36,719 nt of DNA, taken from positions 63,119 to 99,837 of the forward strand of contig DYDH01000001.1 of NCBI GenBank assembly GCA_020717985.1. The letters are read 5' to 3'. This stretch comes from Herpetosiphon sp. (GTDB lineage Bacteria; Chloroflexota; Anaerolineae; Anaerolineales; Villigracilaceae). A model generated the notes under the pieces. That model saw nothing but the letters and a program-made list of their open reading frames with translations, was not told the origin of the DNA and ran no database searches. A program made the translations under genes and the position numbers. Below, one piece after another: positions 16,179 to 24,021 of the stretch. The stretch's first letter is position 1. Every line of letters starts with the position of its first letter.

Positions 16179-16766
16179 TCATTTCAGATCCTGGTTGCAG
16201 TTTTTGCATTTTTTATCGCCAGGCTGAACAACATATCCGCAGTTCCGGCATGTGTTGGGTTGCGCTTTTCCGAGCGGCGCGCCACAGGCAACACAGGAAG
16301 GTTCGCCAACCGGGTTTGCCGCACCGCAGTAATCACAGGTCAATCTCTTCAGGCGGTCTGATAGCTCGGTGGAAACCCCAGCCGCTCGCGTCGACTGGGC
16401 GATCACCTGCCAGATGCGTTCGTTTATTTGCAGGTTCTCAATGTCCTGTGCAATATCATCCAGCCGGCCAAGCAAACTGAAGGGATTGCGTAAAGCCGTT
16501 AGAGCGCTCATGCCCAAACTGGCAGCCACTCCCAGCCACGCCTGTTGACCCAGTTCCACCATGATGCCGTCTTCCAATTTTTGAATGGTTACGGTGACCG
16601 CTGTTTGCCCGCCAGACATCGCGCCCGGTTGTGTGCCGATCTGGATGATCATCTTGTCGCTTTGCCCAAGCGTTTGCGCGCGCAAATTGCCTTGATTGAA
16701 CTCGCCAAGCAGGGCTTGCGCAATGTCCACTGGTTTAATATTTCCGTGAAAGATTTTTCGTTCCAT
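16179..16766 (-). CDS. Zinc-ribbon protein, unknown function
   Basis: A 195-residue protein. Its C-terminus has two zinc ribbons: CDYCGAANP with CVACGAPL, and CRNCGYVV with CKNCNQDL. The N-terminal 130 residues form an unrecognised domain containing a beta segment, a Gly-rich stretch and a short hydrophobic helix. The ATG at 16766 is preferred over 16901, because the upstream extension would overlap the divergent SH3 gene and has shadow-like composition. It is the first gene of the five-gene FHA/SEDS operon, so it may act in envelope control. The gap to the divergent gene at 16817 is only 50 bases and must hold both promoters. Confidence 0.75.
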   Translation of the reverse strand: MERKIFHGNIKPVDIAQALLGEFNQGNLRAQTLGQSDKMIIQIGTQPGAMSGGQTAVTVTIQKLEDGIMVELGQQAWLGVAASLGMSALTALRNPFSLLGRLDDIAQDIENLQINERIWQVIAQSTRAAGVSTELSDRLKRLTCDYCGAANPVGEPSCVACGAPLGKAQPNTCRNCGYVVQPGDKKCKNCNQDLK

Positions 16767-16816
16767 GAATTCGATTATAATCGCCTTTGCGATTCTCCTT
16801 AAGAGTGACTTACGAA

Positions 16817-17428
16817 ATGAAGCGAATCTGGTTTCACCCCGCCATCTTGACCATACTTGTAGCCCTGATTCCCCTGGGGACGTTTTTCGCGTCCGCCTCA
16901 ACCATTGTGCTGGCTCTACAACTGACAGTTACACCCGCCGCTGATGCAGGTATGTATATCACAGTGGTTACAGACGAGCCACAGATCAATATCCGAATGG
17001 GACCAAGCTCTTCCATCTACCCTGTTGTTGGGACATTACCAACAGGTTCGACCGCGCCTGCGCTGGGCAGGTCACCGGGTGGAGATTGGATCCAGATCGA
17101 GTACCCAGGTGCGCCCAATAACGCGGGCTGGGTATATTCGCCGCTTGTGCAGGTGTCCCCGGGAACCTTGCGGATTGTCGAGCCGCCTCCCACGCCGGTT
17201 CCGCCTGCAACGTCCACAATTGACCCAACACTTGCCGCGCAGTTTAACATTGTCCCGACTAATACGCGCCTGCCAACTTTTACTCCGCCGCCTTCATTAT
17301 CAATTCCATCCTACACAGAGGATACTGGCACAAATTCCAGAAGCCCTGTTCCACTGGCTATGATTATTATTGCCCTTGCAGTCTTGGGAAGTGTTGGTTT
17401 TGTGCTTTCCTTATTTTTGCGGCGCTAG
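16817..17428 (+). CDS. SH3-domain membrane protein (paralogue 1)
   Basis: A 203-residue protein with an N-terminal hydrophobic helix (about 6-35, possible signal anchor), a bacterial SH3 domain (about 50-115: INIRMGPSSSIYPVVGTL, then GGDWIQIEYPG, AGWVYSPLV), a Pro/Thr-rich linker with PTFTPPPS, and a C-terminal helix ending LFLRR. It is therefore probably anchored at both ends with the SH3 domain outside, where such domains bind peptidoglycan or peptides. The ATG at 16817 is chosen, giving a typical MKRIWF signal start. The next gene starts four bases after this stop and is a paralogue. Divergent from the FHA operon. Confidence 0.82.
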   Translation: MKRIWFHPAILTILVALIPLGTFFASASTIVLALQLTVTPAADAGMYITVVTDEPQINIRMGPSSSIYPVVGTLPTGSTAPALGRSPGGDWIQIEYPGAPNNAGWVYSPLVQVSPGTLRIVEPPPTPVPPATSTIDPTLAAQFNIVPTNTRLPTFTPPPSLSIPSYTEDTGTNSRSPVPLAMIIIALAVLGSVGFVLSLFLRR

Positions 17429-17432
17429 TCAC

Positions 17433-18062
17433 ATGATATTTGCGCGCAAGATTGGTTATTTTGTGTTCTTTTTATTGATGCTTGGGGGATTGGCATTGAC
17501 ATTCTATTCGCCTTTACAGTCCCCTGTTTCCGCCCAACAGCCGACGGGTTCAATTCCAACCGTTACCGGTACGCCGCAAGGCGTAATTGTTGCCTTGTAT
17601 CTTGACCGCCCACAGGAGCCAGTTTACTCTGGTCCCAGTTCGTACCTGTATCCTCGCATTGGTGTCTTGCTGGCAGGGCAGGAAATGCCCGCTTATGGTA
17701 TTTCTGAAAATGAAGATTACGTACAGATTTATTACCCTGGCGTTCCCGGCTCTGTCGCATGGGTATATTCGGCTTATGTCAAAGTGGTAAAAACAGGCCA
17801 ACTGCCCAAACTGGATACTCCTCCGACACCGACCCCAGCATCAACGCCTGTTATTGATATTAACCCAACTTTGGTTGCGGCATTTGTTACCCCGGTCATT
17901 GCCACCCGTTTGCCGACTTTTACTGCCCCAGCGCCGTTGGTTATCGCAACATTTGTTGCTGATGCATCGGCTTCCAATCGTATTCCCATGGGTTTGTTGA
18001 TCTTTGGTCTTGGTTTTATCGGTTCATTAGGCGCGCTGATCTCATTCCTGCGTGGAAGATGA
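17433..18062 (+). CDS. SH3-domain membrane protein (paralogue 2)
   Basis: A 209-residue protein with the same plan as the preceding gene: signal-like helix (about 5-30), SH3 domain (about 50-120: VYSGPSSYLYPRIGVLL, DYVQIYYPG, VAWVYSAYV), Pro/Thr linker with TRLPTFTAP, and a C-terminal helix ending SFLRGR. The shared linker words (DPTLA/NPTLV, TRLPTFT) show a tandem duplication followed by strong divergence. It begins four bases after its paralogue stops, so they form one transcript, ended by the hairpin at 18113. A periplasmic or cell-surface structural role is inferred from the domain. Confidence 0.82.
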   Translation: MIFARKIGYFVFFLLMLGGLALTFYSPLQSPVSAQQPTGSIPTVTGTPQGVIVALYLDRPQEPVYSGPSSYLYPRIGVLLAGQEMPAYGISENEDYVQIYYPGVPGSVAWVYSAYVKVVKTGQLPKLDTPPTPTPASTPVIDINPTLVAAFVTPVIATRLPTFTAPAPLVIATFVADASASNRIPMGLLIFGLGFIGSLGALISFLRGR

Positions 18063-18112
18063 GACGGTTTTTTACAAAGACTCTCCCATTTGATTGCAAT
18101 AATTTGAATTAA

Positions 18113-18149
18113 ACAAAAAATGACCGAATTTATTCCGGTCATTTTTTGT
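18113..18149. terminator. Bidirectional terminator
   Basis: ACAAAAAATGACCG (18113-18126) pairs perfectly with CGGTCATTTTTTGT (18136-18149). It lies between the SH3 pair and the convergent A-type carrier gene. Confidence 0.9.
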
Positions 18150-18161
18150 TTGTTATTTTTA

Positions 18162-18593
18162 TTAGTTATTACAAGAGCACGAACCACCGTCACTGCCACA
18201 ACCGCCGCTGTCGCAACTGCCACCCTCGCTACCACAGCCGCAGCCGCCGTCGCCATGTTCGTGACTTTTTCCTTTGGCATTCGGACTGTTGACTGCGAAG
18301 CCAGCGCCGTGCTGGGGGTCGTTTACAAAATCAATGGTAGCTTCCCGTAAATAATCAATAGAGACATTGTCCACGACAACTTTTACGCCATTGGAATCGA
18401 AGGTTGTGTCCACATCGCGGAAGTTGTTATCAAGCGCCATGCCGAAGTTTACGCCGGAGCATCCGCAGCCGCCGCCTGCGACGTACACGCGCAAAGCATA
18501 ACCTTCAAGTTTGCGCTGTTCAAGAATATCTTTGACCGCCTGGCTGGCTGCGGGAGTTAATGTAAAAAGTTTTGTTTCAATTTCCTGGAGCAT
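18162..18593 (-). CDS. A-type Fe-S carrier (HesB/IscA/ErpA family) with Cys-rich tail
   Basis: A 143-residue protein; residues 1-105 are a standard HesB/IscA domain (LTPAASQAVKDIL, YVAGGGCGCSGVNFG with the conserved Cys region at 43-45, DNVSIDYLREATIDFV). Such proteins carry Fe-S clusters to target enzymes. Normal family members end in a short CGCG tail right after a PNA turn. Here SPNA is followed by KGKSHEHGD and then a 27-residue Gly/Ser/Cys-rich tail with cysteines at 118, 120, 127, 132, 139 and 141. The extra cysteines could hold additional metal or clusters. Start supported by GGAG. No suf or isc genes nearby. Confidence 0.9.
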   Translation of the reverse strand: MLQEIETKLFTLTPAASQAVKDILEQRKLEGYALRVYVAGGGCGCSGVNFGMALDNNFRDVDTTFDSNGVKVVVDNVSIDYLREATIDFVNDPQHGAGFAVNSPNAKGKSHEHGDGGCGCGSEGGSCDSGGCGSDGGSCSCNN

Positions 18594-18702
18594 GTTTTTT
18601 TTCTCCTTTTCTGAATACGTCTAATTTCGCCAAATCTTATCAGATTTGGGATGCACTGTCAACTTTTGGGTGACAATGAGAAAAATGGAACTTTTGCGTG
18701 AG

Positions 18703-19110
18703 CTATAACTTTTGTTGATGATACCTGTAAACCCATACTGAGCGGACAATGGCCAGTCCCAAAGTAAAGAACAACATAATGATAAAAGGGAAGGACCAGA
18801 CCGGCATAACCCGATAAAACATATAAATGGCAAAGAGATGCACAAGGTCGCCAAAGAGCAGCGCTTCCACCGCCGGGGCAAGGATGCGGTTATCATTTGC
18901 TGGCAGGATGCGCAGGACATAGAACGCCAGCACCCATAGCAGGACTCCATACCACCGGGTGAATTCAAATGCCACTGCGGGGATTGCATCCGCGCTGAAC
19001 TGTGAGGTAAAGATGCGCGGCATGATAAGACACATCGCCCCGGTGCCAGCGTTGAGTACGATTGCCTCAAAGGTCAGAACGTATCGCATAAATTTATTGT
19101 AGGTCATCAT
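18703..19110 (-). CDS. Small integral membrane protein, unknown
   Basis: A 135-residue protein with four predicted helices, near residues 8-30, 45-66, 80-98 and 104-124. No known family recognised. Aromatic-rich loops (MFYRVMPVWSFP) and the basic end VYRYHQQKL suggest a cytoplasmic C-terminus. It starts 11 bases after the HAD phosphatase stop and is probably co-transcribed. The 109 bases to the Fe-S carrier gene hold no gene. Confidence 0.7.
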   Translation of the reverse strand: MMTYNKFMRYVLTFEAIVLNAGTGAMCLIMPRIFTSQFSADAIPAVAFEFTRWYGVLLWVLAFYVLRILPANDNRILAPAVEALLFGDLVHLFAIYMFYRVMPVWSFPFIIMLFFTLGLAIVRSVWVYRYHQQKL

Positions 19111-19121
19111 TATTCTCTTTT

Positions 19122-19787
19122 TTAGGAAACCGCAATTGTAGATGAATCGCTCAGAATTGTTTGCAGTTCCATCATATTGTCAAATGGAATGGCGCCCGCT
19201 TTTCGCAGGGACTCGCCTGACGTGAAAGCGGCGTATCCGTAAACCCTCATCCCTGCGCGGACTGCCCCCGTTATCCCAGGAATGCTATCTTCAATCACAA
19301 TGCATCGGGCAGGGGATACATTGAATGCTTTTGCCGCGGCAAGAAAGACATCAGGCGCAGGCTTGGGATGCGGCATGTCCAGTCCGCTAAAAATTGCTTT
19401 TCCAAATTTCCCGGTCAATTGAGTGACCTTTAATCGATGGGCGATTTCCTTGCGGCTTCCATTTGAAGCGACGCATATCGGCACGGACAAGCTTTCGATA
19501 AGGGAGTGAATACCCACGACGGGCTTGAGTTCTTTGTCCGTGAGGATCGAAAGCCGTTCATTGAAAGAGGATAGGAAATCTGCGGGCGGAGTCCAGTTCA
19601 ATTTCTTCGAGGTTGCATCCAGCCTTTTATAAATGAGCGCACCTGAAAATTCCTGCAGATATTCCTCGGCATTTACCCGGTGTCCAAATTCTCCCAACAT
19701 TTGGACATATAATTGATTGGCAAGCGGCTCACTGTCCACCAGCACGCCGTCGCAATCGAAAATAACAAGATCAAATGATGTGTTCAT
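19122..19787 (-). CDS. HAD-family phosphatase (beta-phosphoglucomutase-like)
   Basis: A 221-residue HAD subfamily IA hydrolase. Motif I is FDCDGVLVDSEPLA (residues 9-22, nucleophile Asp10), motif II is CVASNGS near 115-121, and motif III/IV is HPKPAPDVFLAAA and CIVIEDSIPGI. The helical cap lies between about 20 and 90. The DSEP-type start resembles beta-phosphoglucomutases and sugar-phosphate phosphatases. Substrate is not determined. It is the third gene of a probable minus-strand operon that also has a cupin and a second HAD enzyme. Confidence 0.85.
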   Translation of the reverse strand: MNTSFDLVIFDCDGVLVDSEPLANQLYVQMLGEFGHRVNAEEYLQEFSGALIYKRLDATSKKLNWTPPADFLSSFNERLSILTDKELKPVVGIHSLIESLSVPICVASNGSRKEIAHRLKVTQLTGKFGKAIFSGLDMPHPKPAPDVFLAAAKAFNVSPARCIVIEDSIPGITGAVRAGMRVYGYAAFTSGESLRKAGAIPFDNMMELQTILSDSSTIAVS

Positions 19788-19825
19788 AGGAGCGGAGATT
19801 ATACATGAATTCTCCGTTCCATTTA

Positions 19826-20155
19826 TTAATCAACTATGAAAAGTTTTGCGCCGATTTTTGTATAGGAGCGGTGCGGTTCAGCATGATCGGCGACTTGATA
19901 GCTTATCCCCGGGGTGAGGACAAACTTTCTGCCATCGGCAAGCTCAGTATGTAATTCCCCTTCGATGCATAACAGGATATGACCTTTTTCGCACCAATGG
20001 TCGGCAAGATAGCCAGCGCTATATTCCACCATGCGCACGCGAATATTGTCAAATTGCTGTGTGTACCAGAGCGCCATTCCTGTTTCGCCTTTATGTTCGG
20101 TCGGGACGATTTCGGTCCAATCTGTCATGCCAAACGGGATGTTTTTCATTTCCAT
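19826..20155 (-). CDS. Cupin-fold protein with DHWC motif
   Basis: A 109-residue single-domain cupin. It carries the ADHWCEKGH segment (about 50-58) of the family known as DHCW-motif cupins, followed by ILLCIEGELHTELADGRKFVL (two cupin strands) and the late metal-site His in DHAEPHRSYT. The His, Cys and Glu side chains could bind a metal. Enzymatic role is not known for this family. It is followed by a HAD phosphatase 38 bases later. Length is complete for the family. Confidence 0.8.
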   Translation of the reverse strand: MEMKNIPFGMTDWTEIVPTEHKGETGMALWYTQQFDNIRVRMVEYSAGYLADHWCEKGHILLCIEGELHTELADGRKFVLTPGISYQVADHAEPHRSYTKIGAKLFIVD

Positions 20156-20211
20156 GATGATCTCCTGTTTTCACGTAATTATTGACTGCCAAACTTCGTT
20201 ATTGCTTCTAA

Positions 20212-20832
20212 TCAAAAAATTTCCATTAATTCCTGTGGAGAATGGACAACATAATCAGGCTTTGCGTCTACCAGCCTAGCCAGGCTTTGGTGACCCCAAC
20301 TGACCGCGATACTCTTGACCGAGGCTTCCCTCGCAGCGTGGATGTCGCTTACCGAGTCTCCCACGTAATATACATCACCAATGTCCATTGACAGTTGATT
20401 TTTTGCCCTTACTATCTTTTCGATTTTCGAGCCCGGCTGGTCCAACGCAAAAATAAGGCTGACACAGTTGCGGATGCCATTCTCGATAAGAAAATTTTCA
20501 ACAGTGAGGGTGGAGTTCCCTGTGATGACGCCAATTGCGTGACGCGCAGACAATTGTTCGACGACGCGTGTCATGCCATCAAAAATGTTTGGCGAATTAG
20601 GCATTTGAGAGAATTTTGCCATGCAGCGACTGACAAATTCAGCCACAAGGTTTTCAGGAACTTCCAGCTGCCTTCCGTATGTCGCAAAGGACATGATCTC
20701 AAGAGAGTTTAGGTCATGCTGGGTTGCGGTATGTTTTACGCCCAATTCGTCGCAGGCTTCCTGTCCAAATTGAAGCAGGTCACCGAGGGTGTCTGCGAGT
20801 ACGCCGTCAAAGTCAAAGAGGATTAGTTTCAT
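20212..20832 (-). CDS. HAD-family phosphatase (phosphoglycolate phosphatase-like)
   Basis: A 206-residue HAD IA hydrolase. Motif I is FDFDGVLADT (nucleophile Asp7), motif II is GVITGNST (about 118-125), the catalytic Lys is in the SKIEKIVRAK segment (about 153-162), and motif IV is VYYVGDSVSDIHAA (about 173-186). This pattern fits Gph-like phosphatases that clear 2-phosphoglycolate or related sugar phosphates. It begins the minus-strand operon and is divergent from ftcD, with 145 bases between start codons. Confidence 0.85.
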   Translation of the reverse strand: MKLILFDFDGVLADTLGDLLQFGQEACDELGVKHTATQHDLNSLEIMSFATYGRQLEVPENLVAEFVSRCMAKFSQMPNSPNIFDGMTRVVEQLSARHAIGVITGNSTLTVENFLIENGIRNCVSLIFALDQPGSKIEKIVRAKNQLSMDIGDVYYVGDSVSDIHAAREASVKSIAVSWGHQSLARLVDAKPDYVVHSPQELMEIF

Positions 20833-20977
20833 GGTTGGCGTTGATTATATTTGCTTATTTGGTTTTTTTATGATATTTCAAAAATCTCCAATTCCCATCT
20901 TTCCCCTTTCCTTTCACCGTTATAATTGCTCTTACCAATTACCAATCGAAAATTCAAACATCCAACTACGAGACCAC

Positions 20978-22528
20978 ATGACTACTCAACTAATAGAATG
21001 TATCCCCAATTTTTCCGAAGCGCGCCGACCCGAAGTGATTGACCAGATCGTGGCCGCCATTAACTCTGTCGAAGGCGCGAGTCTGCTTGACCGTTCATCC
21101 GACCTCGACCACAACCGCACAGTGTTGACCTTTGCCGGTTCACCTGCGGCCGTCGAGGAGGCCGCTTTCCGCGCCATCAAGACCGCATCTGAATTAATTG
21201 ATCTTGACGTGCATACGGGCGCGCATCCACGCATTGGCGCGACAGATGTCTGTCCCTTTGTGCCGCTGTCCAATGCCAGCATGGATGATTGTATTGCCAT
21301 TGCCCAAAGGCTGGGTCAGCGCGTCGGAAGCGAACTCAACATCCCCGTCTATTTATATGAAGCGGCGGCGACCCGCCCTGAAAGAATCAATCTCGAAAAC
21401 ATCCGCAAGGGACAGTATGAAGGTCTCAAAGCGGAGGTCGAGTCAAACCCACAGCGTAAACCAGATTTTGGTCCCAGCAAACTGCCCAAGGCGGGCGCGA
21501 CCGTCATCGGCGCGCGCAATCCGCTGATCGCCTTCAATGTCTATCTCACCACTGACGATGTGGACATTGCAAAGAAAATCGCCAAAGCCGTGCGCCAATC
21601 ATCGGGTGGGCTGCGTTATGTCAAAGGTCTCGGCTTGCTCGTGGATGGTCGCGCACAGGTTTCGATGAATCTCACCAACTTCCGCGAAACACCGATTGCG
21701 CGCGTGGTCGAATTCATTCGACGCGAAGCCCAGCGTTACGGCGTTGCCATTCATCACAGCGAACTGGTCGGATTGATTCCGCAGGAAGCGTTGGTGGATG
21801 CGGCGGTCTGGTATACGCAATTGGATCAGTTTGACAAGGAACAAGTTTTGGAGACGAGACTCTTTTCGGCAGACCGACGAGCGACGACCGACGACCAAAT
21901 GTCCTCCGCCCTCCGTCCTCCGTCCTTCATTGACGAATTAGCCGCCCCGACACCAACCCCGGGCGGCGGTTCTGCGGGAGCCTATGCAGGTGCAATGGGC
22001 GCGGCGCTGGTTGTCATGGTCGCGGGGCTGACCATCGGCAAAAAGAAATATGCCGAAGTCGAAGCCGAAATGCAAGCCATTCGAGTGATAGCTGAGAGTT
22101 TACGCCAGGAATTAACCCAGTCCGTGGATGACGATGCCGCCTCATTTGAAGTATTGATGGCAACATTCAAGCTGCCCAAAGATACCGACGAGCAGAAAGC
22201 CGCGCGTAATGCCGCCATTATCCAAGCCACACTCAATGCCGCGCATATCCCGCTGCACGTTGCTGAAGACGCGGTCAAGGTGATGGAACTCGCGTTGAAA
22301 TGTGCGCAACATGCCAACCTCAACGCCATCAGCGATTCCATGTCAGGCTTCGCCATGTCCCGCGCCGCATTGACCGCCGCAGGCTATAACGTAAAGATCA
22401 ACGTCAATTCCCTCGAAGATAAATCCGCTGGCGAGAAAATGCTAAAGGAACTCGCCGCTCTCGAAAAAGAAGCCGATAAACTCGAAAAAGAAATCCGCGA
22501 GATTATGCAATCTCGCGGCGGGATATAG
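20978..22528 (+). CDS. ftcD: Glutamate formiminotransferase / formiminotetrahydrofolate cyclodeaminase
   Basis: A 516-residue bifunctional enzyme of histidine degradation. Residues 1-295 transfer the formimino group from formiminoglutamate to tetrahydrofolate (IECIPNFSEARR at the N-terminus; GAHPRIGATDVCPFVP with catalytic-type His83). Residues about 316-516 are the helical cyclodeaminase (ELAAPTPTPGGGSAGAYAGAM) that releases ammonia. Fused FTCD is usual in animals; in bacteria the halves can be separate or fused. The linker (about 295-317) is coded by repetitive DNA (21873-21924). The ATG at 20978 fixes the family start; the longer open frame upstream is noncoding. A TATAAT at 20921-20926 may be its -10. 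No hut genes are in the window. Confidence 0.92.
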   Translation: MTTQLIECIPNFSEARRPEVIDQIVAAINSVEGASLLDRSSDLDHNRTVLTFAGSPAAVEEAAFRAIKTASELIDLDVHTGAHPRIGATDVCPFVPLSNASMDDCIAIAQRLGQRVGSELNIPVYLYEAAATRPERINLENIRKGQYEGLKAEVESNPQRKPDFGPSKLPKAGATVIGARNPLIAFNVYLTTDDVDIAKKIAKAVRQSSGGLRYVKGLGLLVDGRAQVSMNLTNFRETPIARVVEFIRREAQRYGVAIHHSELVGLIPQEALVDAAVWYTQLDQFDKEQVLETRLFSADRRATTDDQMSSALRPPSFIDELAAPTPTPGGGSAGAYAGAMGAALVVMVAGLTIGKKKYAEVEAEMQAIRVIAESLRQELTQSVDDDAASFEVLMATFKLPKDTDEQKAARNAAIIQATLNAAHIPLHVAEDAVKVMELALKCAQHANLNAISDSMSGFAMSRAALTAAGYNVKINVNSLEDKSAGEKMLKELAALEKEADKLEKEIREIMQSRGGI

Positions 22529-22542
22529 TTCTGGAAAATAAT

Positions 22543-22606
22543 TCTGGAGTCAAACAGCTTGCTGTTTGACATTCTCTAAACTCGTTCAGCAAGCTGAACG
22601 ACTCCA
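22543..22606. repeat. REP doublet, left copy flanking the RAYT
   Basis: A 64-base element identical to 23217-23280. It contains two hairpins: GTCAAACAGC-TT-GCTGTTTGAC and CGTTCAGC-AA-GCTGAACG, separated by ATTCTCTAAACT and framed by TGGAGT/ACTCCA. The two hairpins share the core AGC-TT/AA-GCT in opposite orientation. An extra ACTCCAGAGTCT follows at 22618-22629, directly at the RAYT stop codon. Confidence 0.88.
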
Positions 22607-22628
22607 AAATTAGATTAACTCCAGAGTC

Positions 22629-23174
22629 TTAATCAAAATCATCGGCAACATTCACCCTGTCAATCGGCTGACTTATCACCGTATCTCGAAAGGTCTCATC
22701 TGTCTTTTCCAAAAACCAGCGATAGCTGCAAAACGGATAATCCTCCGCGTTTTCGACCATTCCATGTTTTACAGGATTGAGATGGATGTAATGTAAACGG
22801 GCGTAATACGAAGTTTCGTGCTTAACGCAGGTATCCCAATAATTGTGCCAAACCTGTCTCCCCATTTGCTTATCCAACTTGTTCAGCATCACTGTGGTTT
22901 TTGAATGAAACTGCCGCATCAAATTTGCCAAAGTATGCGCGTTTTCAGGAGCGCGCGCAATGAAGTGATAATGATTCTCAAGAACTGCCCACGCTTCCAA
23001 TATCCAGCCAAAATAAGCGGTGCGTTCAAATAAAACATTCAAAACAAGAGACTTGCGTTCATTACCTGTCAGCAAGCGTTTGTTGTACAAAGTCGAACCA
23101 GTCACTATGTAGGTTGCATTTGAAACAAAATAATGCGGCGGGCTGTGAGGATATGTTTTGTAGATATCATCCAT
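22629..23174 (-). CDS. REP-associated tyrosine transposase (RAYT, Y1 family)
   Basis: A 181-residue HUH/Y1 transposase of the IS200-related RAYT group, which nicks single-stranded DNA at REP hairpins. The HUH motif is HYH (68-70) in LENHYHFIARAP. The nucleophile Tyr lies in the YYARLHYIHLNPVKHGM segment (candidates 123, 124, 129). ENHYHF and IHLNPVKHG are diagnostic of the family. Length is typical of REP-associated members without a C-terminal extension. It is flanked on both sides by 64-base REP doublets that are exact copies, the arrangement expected for its own substrate. It looks intact, so it may still act on REPs elsewhere in the genome. Confidence 0.92.
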   Translation of the reverse strand: MDDIYKTYPHSPPHYFVSNATYIVTGSTLYNKRLLTGNERKSLVLNVLFERTAYFGWILEAWAVLENHYHFIARAPENAHTLANLMRQFHSKTTVMLNKLDKQMGRQVWHNYWDTCVKHETSYYARLHYIHLNPVKHGMVENAEDYPFCSYRWFLEKTDETFRDTVISQPIDRVNVADDFD

Positions 23175-23216
23175 GAGACGCAGTATACAATTAAATTATT
23201 CAACTCTGTCAAATAC

Positions 23217-23280
23217 TCTGGAGTCAAACAGCTTGCTGTTTGACATTCTCTAAACTCGTTCAGCAAGCTGAACGACTCCA
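23217..23280. repeat. REP doublet, right copy flanking the RAYT
   Basis: Identical over 64 bases to 22543-22606. Here the outer frame extends further: ACTCTGGAGT begins at 23215 and ACTCCAGAGT ends at 23284, a ten-base inverted repeat around both hairpins. It forms a three-way, cruciform-like structure. It ends about 13 bases before the next gene's stop codon and could also act as its terminator. Confidence 0.88.
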
Positions 23281-23296
23281 GAGTCTAAGCCCCGGG

Positions 23297-23959
23297 TTAC
23301 GGAATTCTATATCCACGCAAATCTTTTTTCGGGTACGATTTTTCGCTTACTTCATATATTTTTGTCTCAAGATTCATTTGATTCCCGCCCAGGACTGTAA
23401 TTTGCGTCTCCGTTTCGCCAAGATAGAATGCAACATGGCCAGATCCTCCCTCGCGTGAAAAAACAACAATACATCCTCTACGCGGCTCAGTGATCGGCTG
23501 ACCCCAATTTAACCATGAACTTGCCAGCGCGGAATTTGTCCCTTCGTAACCGGACTGCTTCAGGCACCAATTGACGAATGCGGAACACCACGGCGTTTCA
23601 TCTTTTGATTTACTGACTTTACCCAAATTGGTTGTTGAGTTGAGATATTCGACCACGCGCGGATGATTTTCACCGCCGGGGATTTCATGCACGCCCTTTT
23701 CCTGTTCCGTGATGGACATCCACGCAAAATCCTCGCCAAGCGGCGGAATATAGGGTTGTATTTTCAAGAATCGTTTGGACGACCATCCTTCGACGCCGTT
23801 CCATATCAACTTGATCCATTTGCCGTCGTCCGACTCAGCTAGTTTCTCAATAACATCGCCGGCTTTTAATTGTCCCAAGGCGCGGGTGGCGGTGGTCGGT
23901 TTTTCGCGAATGTTCAGCGAACCTATTGTGACACGATAATTTTCAGTTGTAGTGGGCAT
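23297..23959 (-). CDS. SH3 domain plus TIGR02594/CHAP-like peptidase
   Basis: A 220-residue protein. Residues 8-65 form a bacterial SH3 domain (GSLNIREKP, GVEGWSSKRFLKI). Residues about 80-215 match the TIGR02594 group of NlpC/CHAP-like cell-wall hydrolases: TPWCSAFVNWCLKQSG with the probable nucleophile Cys125, SGHVAFYLGE with His175 and VLGGNQ near 190-194 as third residue. Such proteins cut peptide bonds in peptidoglycan and are often phage-derived endolysins. No signal peptide is visible, so it may be exported by another route or be a lysin remnant. Start has GGAG nearby. Its stop is next to a REP doublet. Confidence 0.82.
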   Translation of the reverse strand: MPTTTENYRVTIGSLNIREKPTTATRALGQLKAGDVIEKLAESDDGKWIKLIWNGVEGWSSKRFLKIQPYIPPLGEDFAWMSITEQEKGVHEIPGGENHPRVVEYLNSTTNLGKVSKSKDETPWCSAFVNWCLKQSGYEGTNSALASSWLNWGQPITEPRRGCIVVFSREGGSGHVAFYLGETETQITVLGGNQMNLETKIYEVSEKSYPKKDLRGYRIP

Positions 23960-24021
23960 TATTTTTCTCCTTGAATAGCATTATCATATAATTAAATCAT
24001 GCCTAATTCAATATGCCCGCA

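Noticed and set aside
18621-19070. 149-residue frame overlapping the small membrane protein
   Set aside because: The 18703-19110 frame gives clean membrane helices and good spacing after the HAD gene; the other frame has erratic composition and no start signal.
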